Below are positions 1 to 7,953 of a stretch of 20,879 nucleotides of DNA, in pieces. The stretch covers positions 1-20,879 of the forward strand of contig JAATFK010000681.1 of the NCBI GenBank assembly GCA_015655225.1, read 5' to 3'. The translations under genes and the position numbers were made by a program. Source of the stretch: Solirubrobacterales bacterium. GTDB lineage: Bacteria; Actinomycetota; Thermoleophilia; Solirubrobacterales; Solirubrobacteraceae. The notes beneath the pieces were generated by a model. It had not been told where the DNA came from. It made no database searches and saw only the letters and a list, made by a program, of their open reading frames with translations. How positions within the stretch are numbered: the stretch's first letter is position 1; every line of letters begins with the position of its first letter.

Positions 1-108
1 GCCCGCGGCGAGTACACGCGGCCCGACGACCGCCTGCTGGCGACCTTCGCCGGCGCCGGGATCGCAATCGCGGTGATCGTCCTCGTGATCGTGCTCGTCG
101 ACGCCTAG
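1..108 (+). CDS. C-terminal end of a membrane-anchored protein of unknown function (partial)
   Basis: Frame 1 is open from the left edge and ends at TAG 106-108, giving 35 visible residues. A short polar stretch with Arg and Asp (about residues 1-14) is followed by a run of Ala, Ile, Val and Leu (about residues 15-33) ending in Asp-Ala. This looks like a C-terminal transmembrane helix with almost nothing after it, so the protein is probably tail-anchored or ends in its last membrane pass. Too little is present to name a family. The gene converges on purU, and a GC-rich hairpin begins right after its stop codon. Confidence 0.6.
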   Translation, partial: ARGEYTRPDDRLLATFAGAGIAIAVIVLVIVLVDA

Positions 109-137
109 GCGCCGAGGCGCCCCGCCGGGGCGCCTAG
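105..137. terminator. GC-rich hairpin between convergent genes, overlapping the purU stop
   Basis: A perfect 9-bp stem AGGCGCCCC (115-123) / GGGGCGCCT (127-135) surrounds a 3-nt loop. A second, mutually exclusive pairing joins CTAGGCGCC (105-113) with GGCGCCTAG (129-137). The structure includes both convergent stop codons (TAG 106-108 on plus, TAG 136-134 on minus). There is no T-run on either side, so a bidirectional terminator role is inferred from position and stability only. Confidence 0.5.
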
Positions 138-1021
138 AAGACGACGGTCTTGTTCTCGTGGACCAGCACGCGGTCCGCGAGGTGGCGGTGGACCGCCCTT
201 GCGAGCACCGTGCGCTCGATGTCGCGGCCGATCCGCACCAGCTCGGCGACGCTGTCGCGGTGGCTGACGCGGGCGACGTCCTGCTCGATGATCGGCCCCG
301 CGTCCAGCTCCTCCGTCACGTAGTGGGCGGTCGCCCCGATGATCTTGACGCCCCGCTCGCTCGCGCGCCGGTACGGGTCCGCGCCGGAGAACGCCGGCAG
401 GAACGAGTGGTGGATGTTGATCAGCGGCGCGCCGATCGCCGCCAGGAAGTCGCCCGAGACGATCTGCATGTAGCGCGCCAGCACGACGAGGTCGACCTTC
501 CCCGCCAGCGCCTCGACGATCGCCGCCTCCGCTGCCGGCTTCGTGTCCCGCGTGACCGGCACGTGCAGGAACGGCACGCCGAAGCTGGCGACGTCGCGCT
601 CGACGTCGCGGTGGTTGGAGACGACCAGCTCGATCCGCGCGTCGAGCTCGCCGTTGCGCCCGCGCCAGAGCAGGTCGAGCAGGCAGTGGTCCTCGCGCGA
701 GACGAGGATCGCGACGCGCTTGGGGACCGACGCGTAGGAGATCGACCACTCCATCGCGAACTCCGGCGCGACCGTCGCGGCGAACGCCCGCTCCAGCTCC
801 CGCCCGCCGTCGGCGAGCCCGTCGAGCGCGAACTCCATCCGCATGTAGAACATGCCGCCGGTCGGGTCGGTCGAGTGCTGATCGGACTCGAGGATGTTCG
901 CGCCGTGCTCGAACAGCAGCCGCGAGACCGCCGCGACGATCCCGTGGCGGTCGGGGCATGAGATCAGCAGCCGGGCCGTGTCGGGCCGTCCGACGTCGTC
1001 GGTGCTCGCTGCGCTCGTCAT
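134..1021 (-). CDS. purU: Formyltetrahydrofolate deformylase PurU
   Basis: The 295-residue product matches the usual length of PurU, which hydrolyses 10-formyl-tetrahydrofolate to formate and tetrahydrofolate in the cytoplasm; the formate can feed PurT in purine synthesis. Residues about 17-95 form an N-terminal ACT regulatory domain beginning [16 protein letters not shown]. Residues about 105-290 are the formyltransferase-like catalytic domain, with the signature [11 protein letters not shown] (201-211; catalytic Asn202 and His204) and the Asp-containing loop EELDAGPII (Asp240). The start ATG at 1021 is preceded by purine-rich GGAGGGGGAGCGGGAGG, a good ribosome site. Only 45 nt separate it from the end of the upstream gene block on the same strand, so read-through from the pst block is possible. 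All arginines noticed here use CGN codons, unlike the neighbouring block. Confidence 0.95.
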   Translation of the reverse strand: MTSAASTDDVGRPDTARLLISCPDRHGIVAAVSRLLFEHGANILESDQHSTDPTGGMFYMRMEFALDGLADGGRELERAFAATVAPEFAMEWSISYASVPKRVAILVSREDHCLLDLLWRGRNGELDARIELVVSNHRDVERDVASFGVPFLHVPVTRDTKPAAEAAIVEALAGKVDLVVLARYMQIVSGDFLAAIGAPLINIHHSFLPAFSGADPYRRASERGVKIIGATAHYVTEELDAGPIIEQDVARVSHRDSVAELVRIGRDIERTVLARAVHRHLADRVLVHENKTVVF

Positions 1022-1066
1022 CCTCCCGCTCCCCCTCCGTGCGTCGACCTCGTTCGAGGCCGGAGC

Positions 1067-2667
<1,601 letters not shown>

Positions 2668-2671
<4 letters not shown>

Positions 2672-3075
2672 GGCGTGACCGCCTCCGGGCTGATCGGGGT
2701 CTGCGCGATCAGCGGCGAGCCGCACTGCCAGCAGTAGGTCGCGCCGCGCGCGTGGAGTGCGCCGCAGGCCGGGCAGCTGCCGCCGGCGGCCGCCTCGTCG
2801 AGCCGCAGCAGCCGCTCGACCTCGCCCAGCTCGGCGTCGATCTCCTGCAGCCGCGCCGCCTGGCGCACGATCACGTCGAGGCGGAAGTGGTCACGCCGCG
2901 CCATCTCGTAGGCGAGGCCGCCGAGGTCGAACTGGAGCACCGCGAACTCGCGTGCGAGCACGTCGCGTCGCTGCTGCAGGTCGGTTCCGACGGCGGCGCG
3001 CTGCGCCGGCGAGGCGGCGTCGAGCGCCGGGTCGCCGGCGGGCTTCTTCGGGATCAGTCGGTCCAACATGGTCAT
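2668..3075 (-). CDS. Small coiled-coil protein with C-terminal zinc ribbon (unknown function)
   Basis: 135 residues if read from ATG 3075; an in-frame TTG at 3087 and a second ATG at 3069 are alternatives, and no strong ribosome site separates them. Residues about 30-95 are rich in Arg, Glu, Leu and Ala with heptad-like spacing (for example LQEIDAELGEVERLLRLDE) and probably form a coiled coil. Residues 101-118 form a zinc ribbon with CPAC and CWQC (Cys101, 104, 115, 118), followed by a short tail. No signal peptide or membrane segment is visible, so it is likely cytoplasmic. It sits between two zinc-ribbon membrane proteins: its TGA overlaps the next start (GTGA), and its start lies within 4 nt of the previous stop. 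A cytosolic adaptor for those partners is an inference only. Confidence 0.85.
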
Positions 3076-3079
3076 CGGG

Positions 3080-4033
3080 TCATCCAATCGAATCGTCGAA
3101 GCCGCTGGTCTTTCTCGGCTGTGCGGCAGGCGCCTTGCCTCCGGTCGCCTGCGTTCTCGGCGACGCGGCGGCCTTTCTCTCGTAGGTCGAGCCGGTCGCG
3201 CCCTGCAGCGCTCTGTTCGCCGGAGGCGGCGTCGCCGCCGGCGTCGTCGCCGAGCCGGCGGTGGTCGACGTCGAGCTGGACGCGCTGCCCCCGCTCGCCG
3301 CCGTCTGCGAGACCTGCACGACGCTCGCGTCGGGATAGGACGTCTTGACCGCCGCGAGCGCTCTCGTCGCCGCCGCTCTCGAGTCGTAGGAGCCCGAGTA
3401 GAGGACGTACTGGCCGCTCGGGAGCGACGGGAAGCCGTCGGAGTCGAGCGCGCCGACCGCCGCCACGCCTCTCGCCGTCGCCGCGCTTCTCGCGGTCGCG
3501 ACCGCGGCCGGCTGCGTGGAGGCTCTCGTGAGCGAGCCGATCTCGATCGTCCAGCCGTCTCTGCCGGCGGGCCAGTCGCTCGTGAAGCTCGTCGCCCCCG
3601 CCGTGCCGGCGCTCGGCGTGGTGGTCGCGGCGGCAGCGGCGGGCGCGCCGCCGTCGAGGCGGATCACCTGCGGCGCCGGGGCGGCGCTGTTGTTGTTGCC
3701 GCTCTTGCCGATCAGGACGCCGACGACGAGCACGAGCGCGAGCGTCGCGAGGCCACCGAGGGCGATCAGCGGCATCCAGTCGCGTCGCGGGCCGGCCGGC
3801 GGGGCCGTGACGGGCGCGGCGGGACCGTGCCCGTTGCCGTTCCCGTTGCCGTTCGTGCCGGGCGCGTAGCCGGCGGCGTCGTCGGCGGTCCAGCGGACCA
3901 GCTCGTCGTTGGAGATGCGCGGCTCGCCCGGACGGGCGCCGCACTCGAGGCAGTAGCGCTGGTCTTCGGCCAGCGGCGAACCGCACGACGGGCACGCCGT
4001 CGGCGGCGCTCCGGGGATCGTCGGAGTCGCCAT
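3080..4033 (-). CDS. Zinc-ribbon, single-pass membrane protein with SPOR-like exported domain
   Basis: 317 residues from ATG 4033, which shares one base with the preceding TGA (TGATG) and has AGAGAGGG just upstream (4037-4044). Order of parts: zinc ribbon with CPSC and CLEC (Cys14, 17, 28, 31; core CGSPLAEDQRYCLECG); a linker with the Asn-Gly run NGNGNGNGHG (about 61-70); a transmembrane helix (about 87-109); an Ala/Thr linker; a globular region at about 148-235 containing GQYVLYSGSYDSRAAATRAL and DASVVQVSQ, which has the look of a SPOR fold (peptidoglycan binding); and a disordered basic tail. The SPOR call is by pattern only. The ribbon and the QVI motif just after the membrane helix are shared with the product of 1067-2671. 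A link from cytoplasm to cell wall, translated together with the Pst transporter, is plausible but inferred. Confidence 0.87.
   Translation of the reverse strand: MATPTIPGAPPTACPSCGSPLAEDQRYCLECGARPGEPRISNDELVRWTADDAAGYAPGTNGNGNGNGHGPAAPVTAPPAGPRRDWMPLIALGGLATLALVLVVGVLIGKSGNNNSAAPAPQVIRLDGGAPAAAAATTTPSAGTAGATSFTSDWPAGRDGWTIEIGSLTRASTQPAAVATARSAATARGVAAVGALDSDGFPSLPSGQYVLYSGSYDSRAAATRALAAVKTSYPDASVVQVSQTAASGGSASSSTSTTAGSATTPAATPPPANRALQGATGSTYERKAAASPRTQATGGKAPAAQPRKTSGFDDSIG
3831..3854. repeat. 6-bp tandem repeat (CCGTTG/CCGTTC) encoding Asn-Gly run in the zinc-ribbon/SPOR-like protein
   Basis: Four 6-bp units (CCGTTG, CCGTTC, CCGTTG, CCGTTC) in frame on the minus strand, coding for alternating Asn and Gly in the linker between zinc ribbon and membrane helix. 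The flanking residues (Pro-Gly before, Pro after) also resemble those in PstB. Confidence 0.75.
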
Positions 4034-4794
4034 CAGCCCTCTCTTCTGGTTCTGGAGGTGGTCACAGTCGGAATCGCGGCGACCGAAACAGCCGCTTTCC
4101 CGACTCTTCCGATCGGCAAAATATGGTATCTGGCGGGCTTCGTCGTCGTCAGTCTGTCGATCACGGAGCGGCCGGCGGCGAGCAGTCTCGCGCCCTTCCA
4201 GGCGACGCCGACGATCACGAGCCGGGTCTGGTCGCTCGTCGATCTGTTCGTGACCGTCCCGACCAGCTCCAGTCCGCTGACCGGGTCGTCGTTGATTCTC
4301 GGCGGCCCGACCTCGATTCTCGGCAGCGCCCCGTCGTCTCTCGCTCTCGCGTCGCCGACGCGCGCGACGACGCTCGCCGGCGTCTCGGTCGCGGTCACCT
4401 GGTCGTCGACCCACGTGACCTCGGAGTGCGGCGGCATCGAGCCGATCGTCGTGAGCGACGGGTCGAGGCCCGGCAGGTTGTTTCTGTAGATCGTTCTGCG
4501 TCTCGCGTCTCTGACGTCGATCGCGATCGGGACGTTCACCGCCGGCTGGGCGCTGTCGTTGCGCAGCACGATCGCGATCGCGATCCCGTTCTCGTCCTTG
4601 ACGACGCCGCTTCTGAGGACTCTGACGCTTGCGTTGGTGGTGTTCACGACCAGCCCCTTCTCGCTTGCGATCAGCTTGCCGCCCTCGGCCTTCAGTCGCG
4701 CGCTCTCGTCCTGCGTCGACTCGCAACCGGCGATCGCGGTCGCCGCCGCGGCGAGGCCGAGCAGCAGCCCGACACGGCGCCGGCCGGCGATCAT
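4033..4794 (-). CDS. Predicted lipoprotein of unknown function in the pst block
   Basis: 253 residues. The N-terminus has Arg residues 5-7, a hydrophobic run and the lipobox IAGC with Cys24, so the mature protein should be a lipid-anchored exported protein. The mature part begins ESTQDESARLKAEGGKL and then shows beta-rich segments such as GIAIAIVLRNDSAQPAVNV and GLELVGTVTNRSTSDQ, the kind of pattern seen in extracellular domains that compare local residue environments of Ig/FxLYD type. I do not recognise a named family. Its ATG overlaps the pstB stop by 4 nt (ATGA) and its TGA shares a base with the next ATG, so it is translationally coupled to pstB and to the zinc-ribbon gene. Several arginines are AGA codons. 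An accessory role near the phosphate transporter is inferred from context. Confidence 0.88.
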   Translation of the reverse strand: MIAGRRRVGLLLGLAAAATAIAGCESTQDESARLKAEGGKLIASEKGLVVNTTNASVRVLRSGVVKDENGIAIAIVLRNDSAQPAVNVPIAIDVRDARRRTIYRNNLPGLDPSLTTIGSMPPHSEVTWVDDQVTATETPASVVARVGDARARDDGALPRIEVGPPRINDDPVSGLELVGTVTNRSTSDQTRLVIVGVAWKGARLLAAGRSVIDRLTTTKPARYHILPIGRVGKAAVSVAAIPTVTTSRTRREG

Positions 4795-5714
4795 CCGAAC
4801 GATCCGCTTACGTACTCGCGCGTGCGACGCGCGCGCGGGTTCCCGAAGACGTCGGCGGCCGGCCCGTACTCGACCAGCTCGCCGAGGTACATGAAGGCGA
4901 CGTGGTCGGCGACGCGGAACGCCTGCTGGAGGTTGTGCGTCACGATCACGACCGCGACCTCGGCGCGCAGTCTCACGATCAGGTCCTCGATCGTCTGCGT
5001 CGAGCGGGGGTCGAGCGCCGAGCAGGGCTCGTCGAGCAGCAGCACCTCCGGTTCGACGGCGAGCGCGCGGGCGATGCAGAGCCGCTGCTGCTGGCCGCCG
5101 GAGAGGCGCAGGGCGGGACGGCCGAGGTCGTCGGCGACCTCGTCCCAGAGGCCCGCGCGTCGCAGCGCCTCCTCGACTCTCGGCGCCAGGTCGCGCTTGC
5201 CGGGCCGCTTCGTGCCCTGCTCGCGCAGGCCGTAGGCGACGTTGTCGAAGATGCTCATCGGGAACGGGTTGGGCTGCTGGAAGACCATCGCGACGCGGCG
5301 GCGAAGGAGCGTCACGTCGAGCTCGTCGACGTCCTGGCCGTCGAGCGCGATGCGGCCGCCGCGGGTCGCCGTCGGGGTCAGCTCGGTGAGCCGGTTGAGC
5401 GAGCGCAGCAGCGTCGTCTTGCCGCAGCCGGAGGGCCCGATCAGCGACAGCACCTCGCCCTGGCGGACCGGCAGCGTGACGTCTCTGACGGCGACTCTGC
5501 CGGCGTAGGCGATCGTCAGCTCCTCGACGCGCATGCGCTCGCGCGCGGCCGTGTCGCTGGCGGCGAAGCGGACCGCCGGCGTGCGCGTCCCGTTGCCGTT
5601 GCCGTTGCCGTTCGCGCCCGGCGTCACGACCGTCGGCTGGTCGTCGAGGACGATCCGGCGCACCGGCGGCGGAACCGCGGCGGCGCGGTGGGCCGTCGAG
5701 GTCACTTCGTCCAT
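4791..5714 (-). CDS. pstB: Phosphate ABC transporter ATP-binding protein PstB
   Basis: 307 residues; hydrolyses ATP to power phosphate import through PstC/PstA. Motifs: Walker A GPSGCGKTT (93-101), Q-loop plus PstB signature FQQPNPFPMSI (about 145-155), ABC signature LSGGQQQR (204-211), Walker B VLLLDEP (224-230), and H-loop THN with His260. The canonical ATPase starts near residue 68. The preceding 65 or so residues are an unusual extension for this family, with a Pro-rich part and the Asn-Gly run GANGNGNGNG (33-42 region). ATG 5714 is chosen because GGAGG lies 5 nt upstream (5720-5724); GTG 5705, giving a GTGA overlap with pstA, is an alternative. The gene overlaps the end of pstA by 13 nt and the next gene by 4 nt. 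Confidence 0.96.
   Translation of the reverse strand: MDEVTSTAHRAAAVPPPVRRIVLDDQPTVVTPGANGNGNGNGTRTPAVRFAASDTAARERMRVEELTIAYAGRVAVRDVTLPVRQGEVLSLIGPSGCGKTTLLRSLNRLTELTPTATRGGRIALDGQDVDELDVTLLRRRVAMVFQQPNPFPMSIFDNVAYGLREQGTKRPGKRDLAPRVEEALRRAGLWDEVADDLGRPALRLSGGQQQRLCIARALAVEPEVLLLDEPCSALDPRSTQTIEDLIVRLRAEVAVVIVTHNLQQAFRVADHVAFMYLGELVEYGPAADVFGNPRARRTREYVSGSFG
5590..5613. repeat. 6-bp tandem repeat (CCGTTG) encoding Asn-Gly run in PstB
   Basis: Three copies of CCGTTG and one CCGTTC in frame with pstB (minus), giving alternating Asn-Gly. A very similar repeat with the same reading frame occurs at 3831-3854 in the zinc-ribbon/SPOR-like gene. Confidence 0.8.
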
Positions 5715-6655
5715 GCGGTCCTCCCCCGTCGGCCGCCGATCAGGTCGAGGCCGAAGTTGAGCGCGACGACGATGACGAGCAGCACGAACGCGGCCGCGTA
5801 GGCCTTGTCCGGCTTATTGCCCTCGCCGGCGGGCGAGTTGGCGTACACGAAGGTCGTCAGCGTGCTGCCGCCGCCCTTCAGGATGTTCAGAACTGGCACG
5901 TTGCCCTGCGTGGTGAGCGCCGAGCCGCCAAGCAGCAAGATCACGATAGCGGTGTCGCCGGCGATCCGGCCCATCGCGAGCGTCGCGCCGGTCGCGATCC
6001 CCGGCCGGGCGCCTGGGAGCAGCACGCGGCGGATCGTCGCGGCTCTCGTCTTGCCGAGCGCGTAGGAGGCCTCGCGCACGTGGTTCGGGATCGAGCGCAG
6101 CGCCTCGCGCGTGCTCGCGACGATCAGCGGCAGCGCGATCAGCGACATCATGATCCCGGCGGTGAAGAACGAGCGGCCCCAGACGCCGCCGCCCTGCTGG
6201 GTGAAGGAGAGGAAGGCGAAGAGCTTGCCCTGGAAGACCGCCAGGCCGAAGATCGCGAGCACGATGCTGGGCGTGCCGGCGACGACCTCGACGCCCGACT
6301 CGACGAGCCGCGCGAGTCCCGACGGCCGGCCGTACTCGGTCAGCCAGACGGCGATCCCGATCCCGAGCGGCAGCGCGATCGCGATCCCGATCACGATCAG
6401 CAGCAGGGTCCCGACGAGCGGGTCGAAGTAGCCGCCGCTGCCGGCCTCGTTGCTCGACGCGATCGTGCGGCTGAAGAGCAGGTCGGGGCGGACGTACTGG
6501 ATCCCCTTGACGAACATGAAGCCGATGATCGCGAGGCAGACGACGCAGAGCCCGATCCCGGCGACCCAGCAGGCGGCGAGCCCGACGCGGTCGAGCACGC
6601 TCCAGGTCGCGGCCGACTCCTTCGCGCCCTTGCGGCGCGGCGCCACGGCCGACAT
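5702..6655 (-). CDS. pstA: Phosphate ABC transporter permease PstA
   Basis: 317 residues, near the usual PstA length. It forms the inner-membrane phosphate channel with PstC. Several hydrophobic helices are visible (about 24-50, 83-107, 127-147, 165-185, 220-245, 290-312), and the cytoplasmic EAA loop that docks on PstB is REASYALGKTRAATIRRVLL (about 203-222). The start ATG 6655 shares one base with the pstC stop (TGATG); the frame is open far upstream but that stretch is Arg-rich out-of-frame translation of pstC and is rejected. The last 13 nt overlap pstB. A stretch of about 20 residues between helices 1 and 2 carries SSNEAGSGGYFDPLVGT, typical of the family. Confidence 0.95.
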   Translation of the reverse strand: MSAVAPRRKGAKESAATWSVLDRVGLAACWVAGIGLCVVCLAIIGFMFVKGIQYVRPDLLFSRTIASSNEAGSGGYFDPLVGTLLLIVIGIAIALPLGIGIAVWLTEYGRPSGLARLVESGVEVVAGTPSIVLAIFGLAVFQGKLFAFLSFTQQGGGVWGRSFFTAGIMMSLIALPLIVASTREALRSIPNHVREASYALGKTRAATIRRVLLPGARPGIATGATLAMGRIAGDTAIVILLLGGSALTTQGNVPVLNILKGGGSTLTTFVYANSPAGEGNKPDKAYAAAFVLLVIVVALNFGLDLIGGRRGRTAWTK

Positions 6656-7707
6656 CAGCGCGCGCTCCAGCGGGCGAGCGGGCGCTTCGCGGCCCAGCCG
6701 CCGAGCGACAGAAGGATGCTGGAGACCAGCAGCACGGCGGCGAACGCGTAGAGCGTCTGTGCGAACGGCGTGACCGAGAGGCCCTCGGAGTGGTCGACGA
6801 TCGTCGCCGCCAGCGGGCGCACCGGCTCGAACAGGAACGTCAGGCCGTCGAGCGGGTTGGGCGCGAAGCCGCGCGAGCCCGAGACCATCGAGAGCATGAT
6901 CGCCTCGCCCAGCGCGCGGGCGGTCGCGAGCACGGCGGCGGCGACGATCGCGGGGCGCACCGAGCGGACCGAGATCGTCCACATCGCCCGCCAGCGGTTG
7001 ACGCCGAGCGCGGCCGCGCCCTCGGTCCAGCCCTGGGGGACGGAGCGCAGCGCGTCGACGATGATCGAGATCATGATCGGCGTAATCATGATGCTGAGGA
7101 TCACGATCGCGACGATCAATCCGGAGCCGTTCAGCTGGACGACGTAGGCGACCGACTCCTTGCGCCCCTCGCCGATCAGGTGGTTGTTGACGAACGGGAT
7201 GATCACGAGCAGCCCGATCAGGCCGTAGACGACCGAGGGCACGGCGGCCAGCAGGCGGACGACCGGCTCCAGCAGGCGGCGGATCGGGGAGGGCGCGAAC
7301 TCGACGATGAAGACGGCCGCCAGCAGCGCCGTCACGAGCCCGATCACGACGCCCGCGATCGTCGTCAGCGCGGTGCCGTAGAGCAGCGGCCAGGCGTGGA
7401 GCTTGTAGACGTACTCGCTCGGTCTCGACGGGCCGTTGTAGATGTTGTCGAGCTGTCTGTCGACGTCACCGCCGCCGCCGAACCAGGCGAAGCCGTTGTG
7501 CCAGAACGACGGCCACGCCTTCGAGAAGACGAAGACGACCATCAGGCCGATCAGCACGAGCACCGCGCACGCGAGCGCGCCCAGCGTCAGCTCGGCGCGA
7601 CGGTCGGACCAGCTGCCGAGCCCGCTGAGGAGCTTGGCGCGGCGCGGCGGGGGCGCCGGAGCCGCCGGGGGGCGGCGCGGGGCGATGGGAGCGGTTGCTG
7701 GAGGCAT
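6655..7707 (-). CDS. pstC: Phosphate ABC transporter permease PstC
   Basis: 350 residues, somewhat longer than typical PstC because of a Pro/Ala-rich N-terminal extension of about 35 residues before the first helix (about 44-71). Further membrane helices lie at about 113-138, 155-181, 196-220, 250-275 and 318-338. The EAA loop for contact with PstB is TEGAAALGVNRWRAMWTI (about 228-245). ATG 7707 is chosen; an in-frame TTG at 7752 would add 15 Arg-rich residues and is less likely. No strong ribosome site is visible at either. First gene of the minus-strand block; the upstream region carries the TCAC direct repeats in the orientation expected for PhoP/RegX3-type activation of this gene. Confidence 0.94.
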   Translation of the reverse strand: MPPATAPIAPRRPPAAPAPPPRRAKLLSGLGSWSDRRAELTLGALACAVLVLIGLMVVFVFSKAWPSFWHNGFAWFGGGGDVDRQLDNIYNGPSRPSEYVYKLHAWPLLYGTALTTIAGVVIGLVTALLAAVFIVEFAPSPIRRLLEPVVRLLAAVPSVVYGLIGLLVIIPFVNNHLIGEGRKESVAYVVQLNGSGLIVAIVILSIMITPIMISIIVDALRSVPQGWTEGAAALGVNRWRAMWTISVRSVRPAIVAAAVLATARALGEAIMLSMVSGSRGFAPNPLDGLTFLFEPVRPLAATIVDHSEGLSVTPFAQTLYAFAAVLLVSSILLSLGGWAAKRPLARWSAR

Positions 7708-7768
7708 GCGGAAACGTCGCCGGAAGAACCGACTGCGACCGCCCAGTCTCAAGATGCGCGGCCACGCT

Positions 7769-7876
7769 CATGTGATCAGCTCGTGAGCCAGTTGTGACCA
7801 ACTTGTGATCAGGCCCGTGAGCCCTGAGTGAAAAGTTATGACCATCTTGTGATCAACCTGATAATTCGCGTGATCA
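7769..7876 (-). promoter_or_regulatory. Array of Pho-box-like direct repeats between pstC and pstS
   Basis: Read on the plus strand, GTGA cores begin at 7772, 7783, 7794 and 7805 (exact 11-nt steps), then 7817 and 7828, an ATGA variant at 7838, then 7849 and 7870. On the minus strand (toward pstC) the units read TTGATCACAAG, ATGGTCATAAC, GGCTCACGGGC, CTGATCACAAG, TTGGTCACAAC and TGGCTCACGAG. The 11-nt period and TCAC core match the known design of PHO boxes bound by PhoP (Streptomyces) or RegX3 (mycobacteria), which are 11-nt direct repeats of a GTTCACC-like unit. Lying between pstC and pstS, it probably controls both directions under phosphate starvation. The regulator itself is not in the window. 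Confidence 0.8.
7860..7865 (+). promoter_or_regulatory. Candidate -10 element for pstS
   Basis: GATAAT, preceded by T at 7859 to give TGATAAT, is the only AT-rich hexamer of sigma-70 type in the divergent region on the plus strand. It lies 89 nt before the pstS ATG, within the repeat array. No good -35 is seen 17 nt upstream (the repeat units occupy that place), as is usual for activator-dependent promoters. Position-based guess. Confidence 0.3.
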
Positions 7877-7892
7877 GACCTTCCGGAAGGTC
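7877..7892. promoter_or_regulatory. Perfect 16-bp palindrome upstream of pstS
   Basis: GACCTTCCGGAAGGTC is its own reverse complement with no spacer. It starts directly after the last TCAC repeat unit and lies 61 nt before the pstS start. It could be an operator for a dimeric regulator or a hairpin in the 5' leader. No known regulator is assigned. Confidence 0.5.
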
Positions 7893-7953
7893 GGGTGCCG
7901 AGGCTACGGTCCCGCCGTCTCTTCCCCTGCAGGCTCAACGGAGGTCTCCCTAG

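Noticed and set aside
6655..7752. pstC start at TTG 7752
   Set aside because: It would add 15 residues rich in Arg and Phe before the Pro-rich N-terminus. ATG 7707 is a better start codon, though no strong ribosome site supports either.
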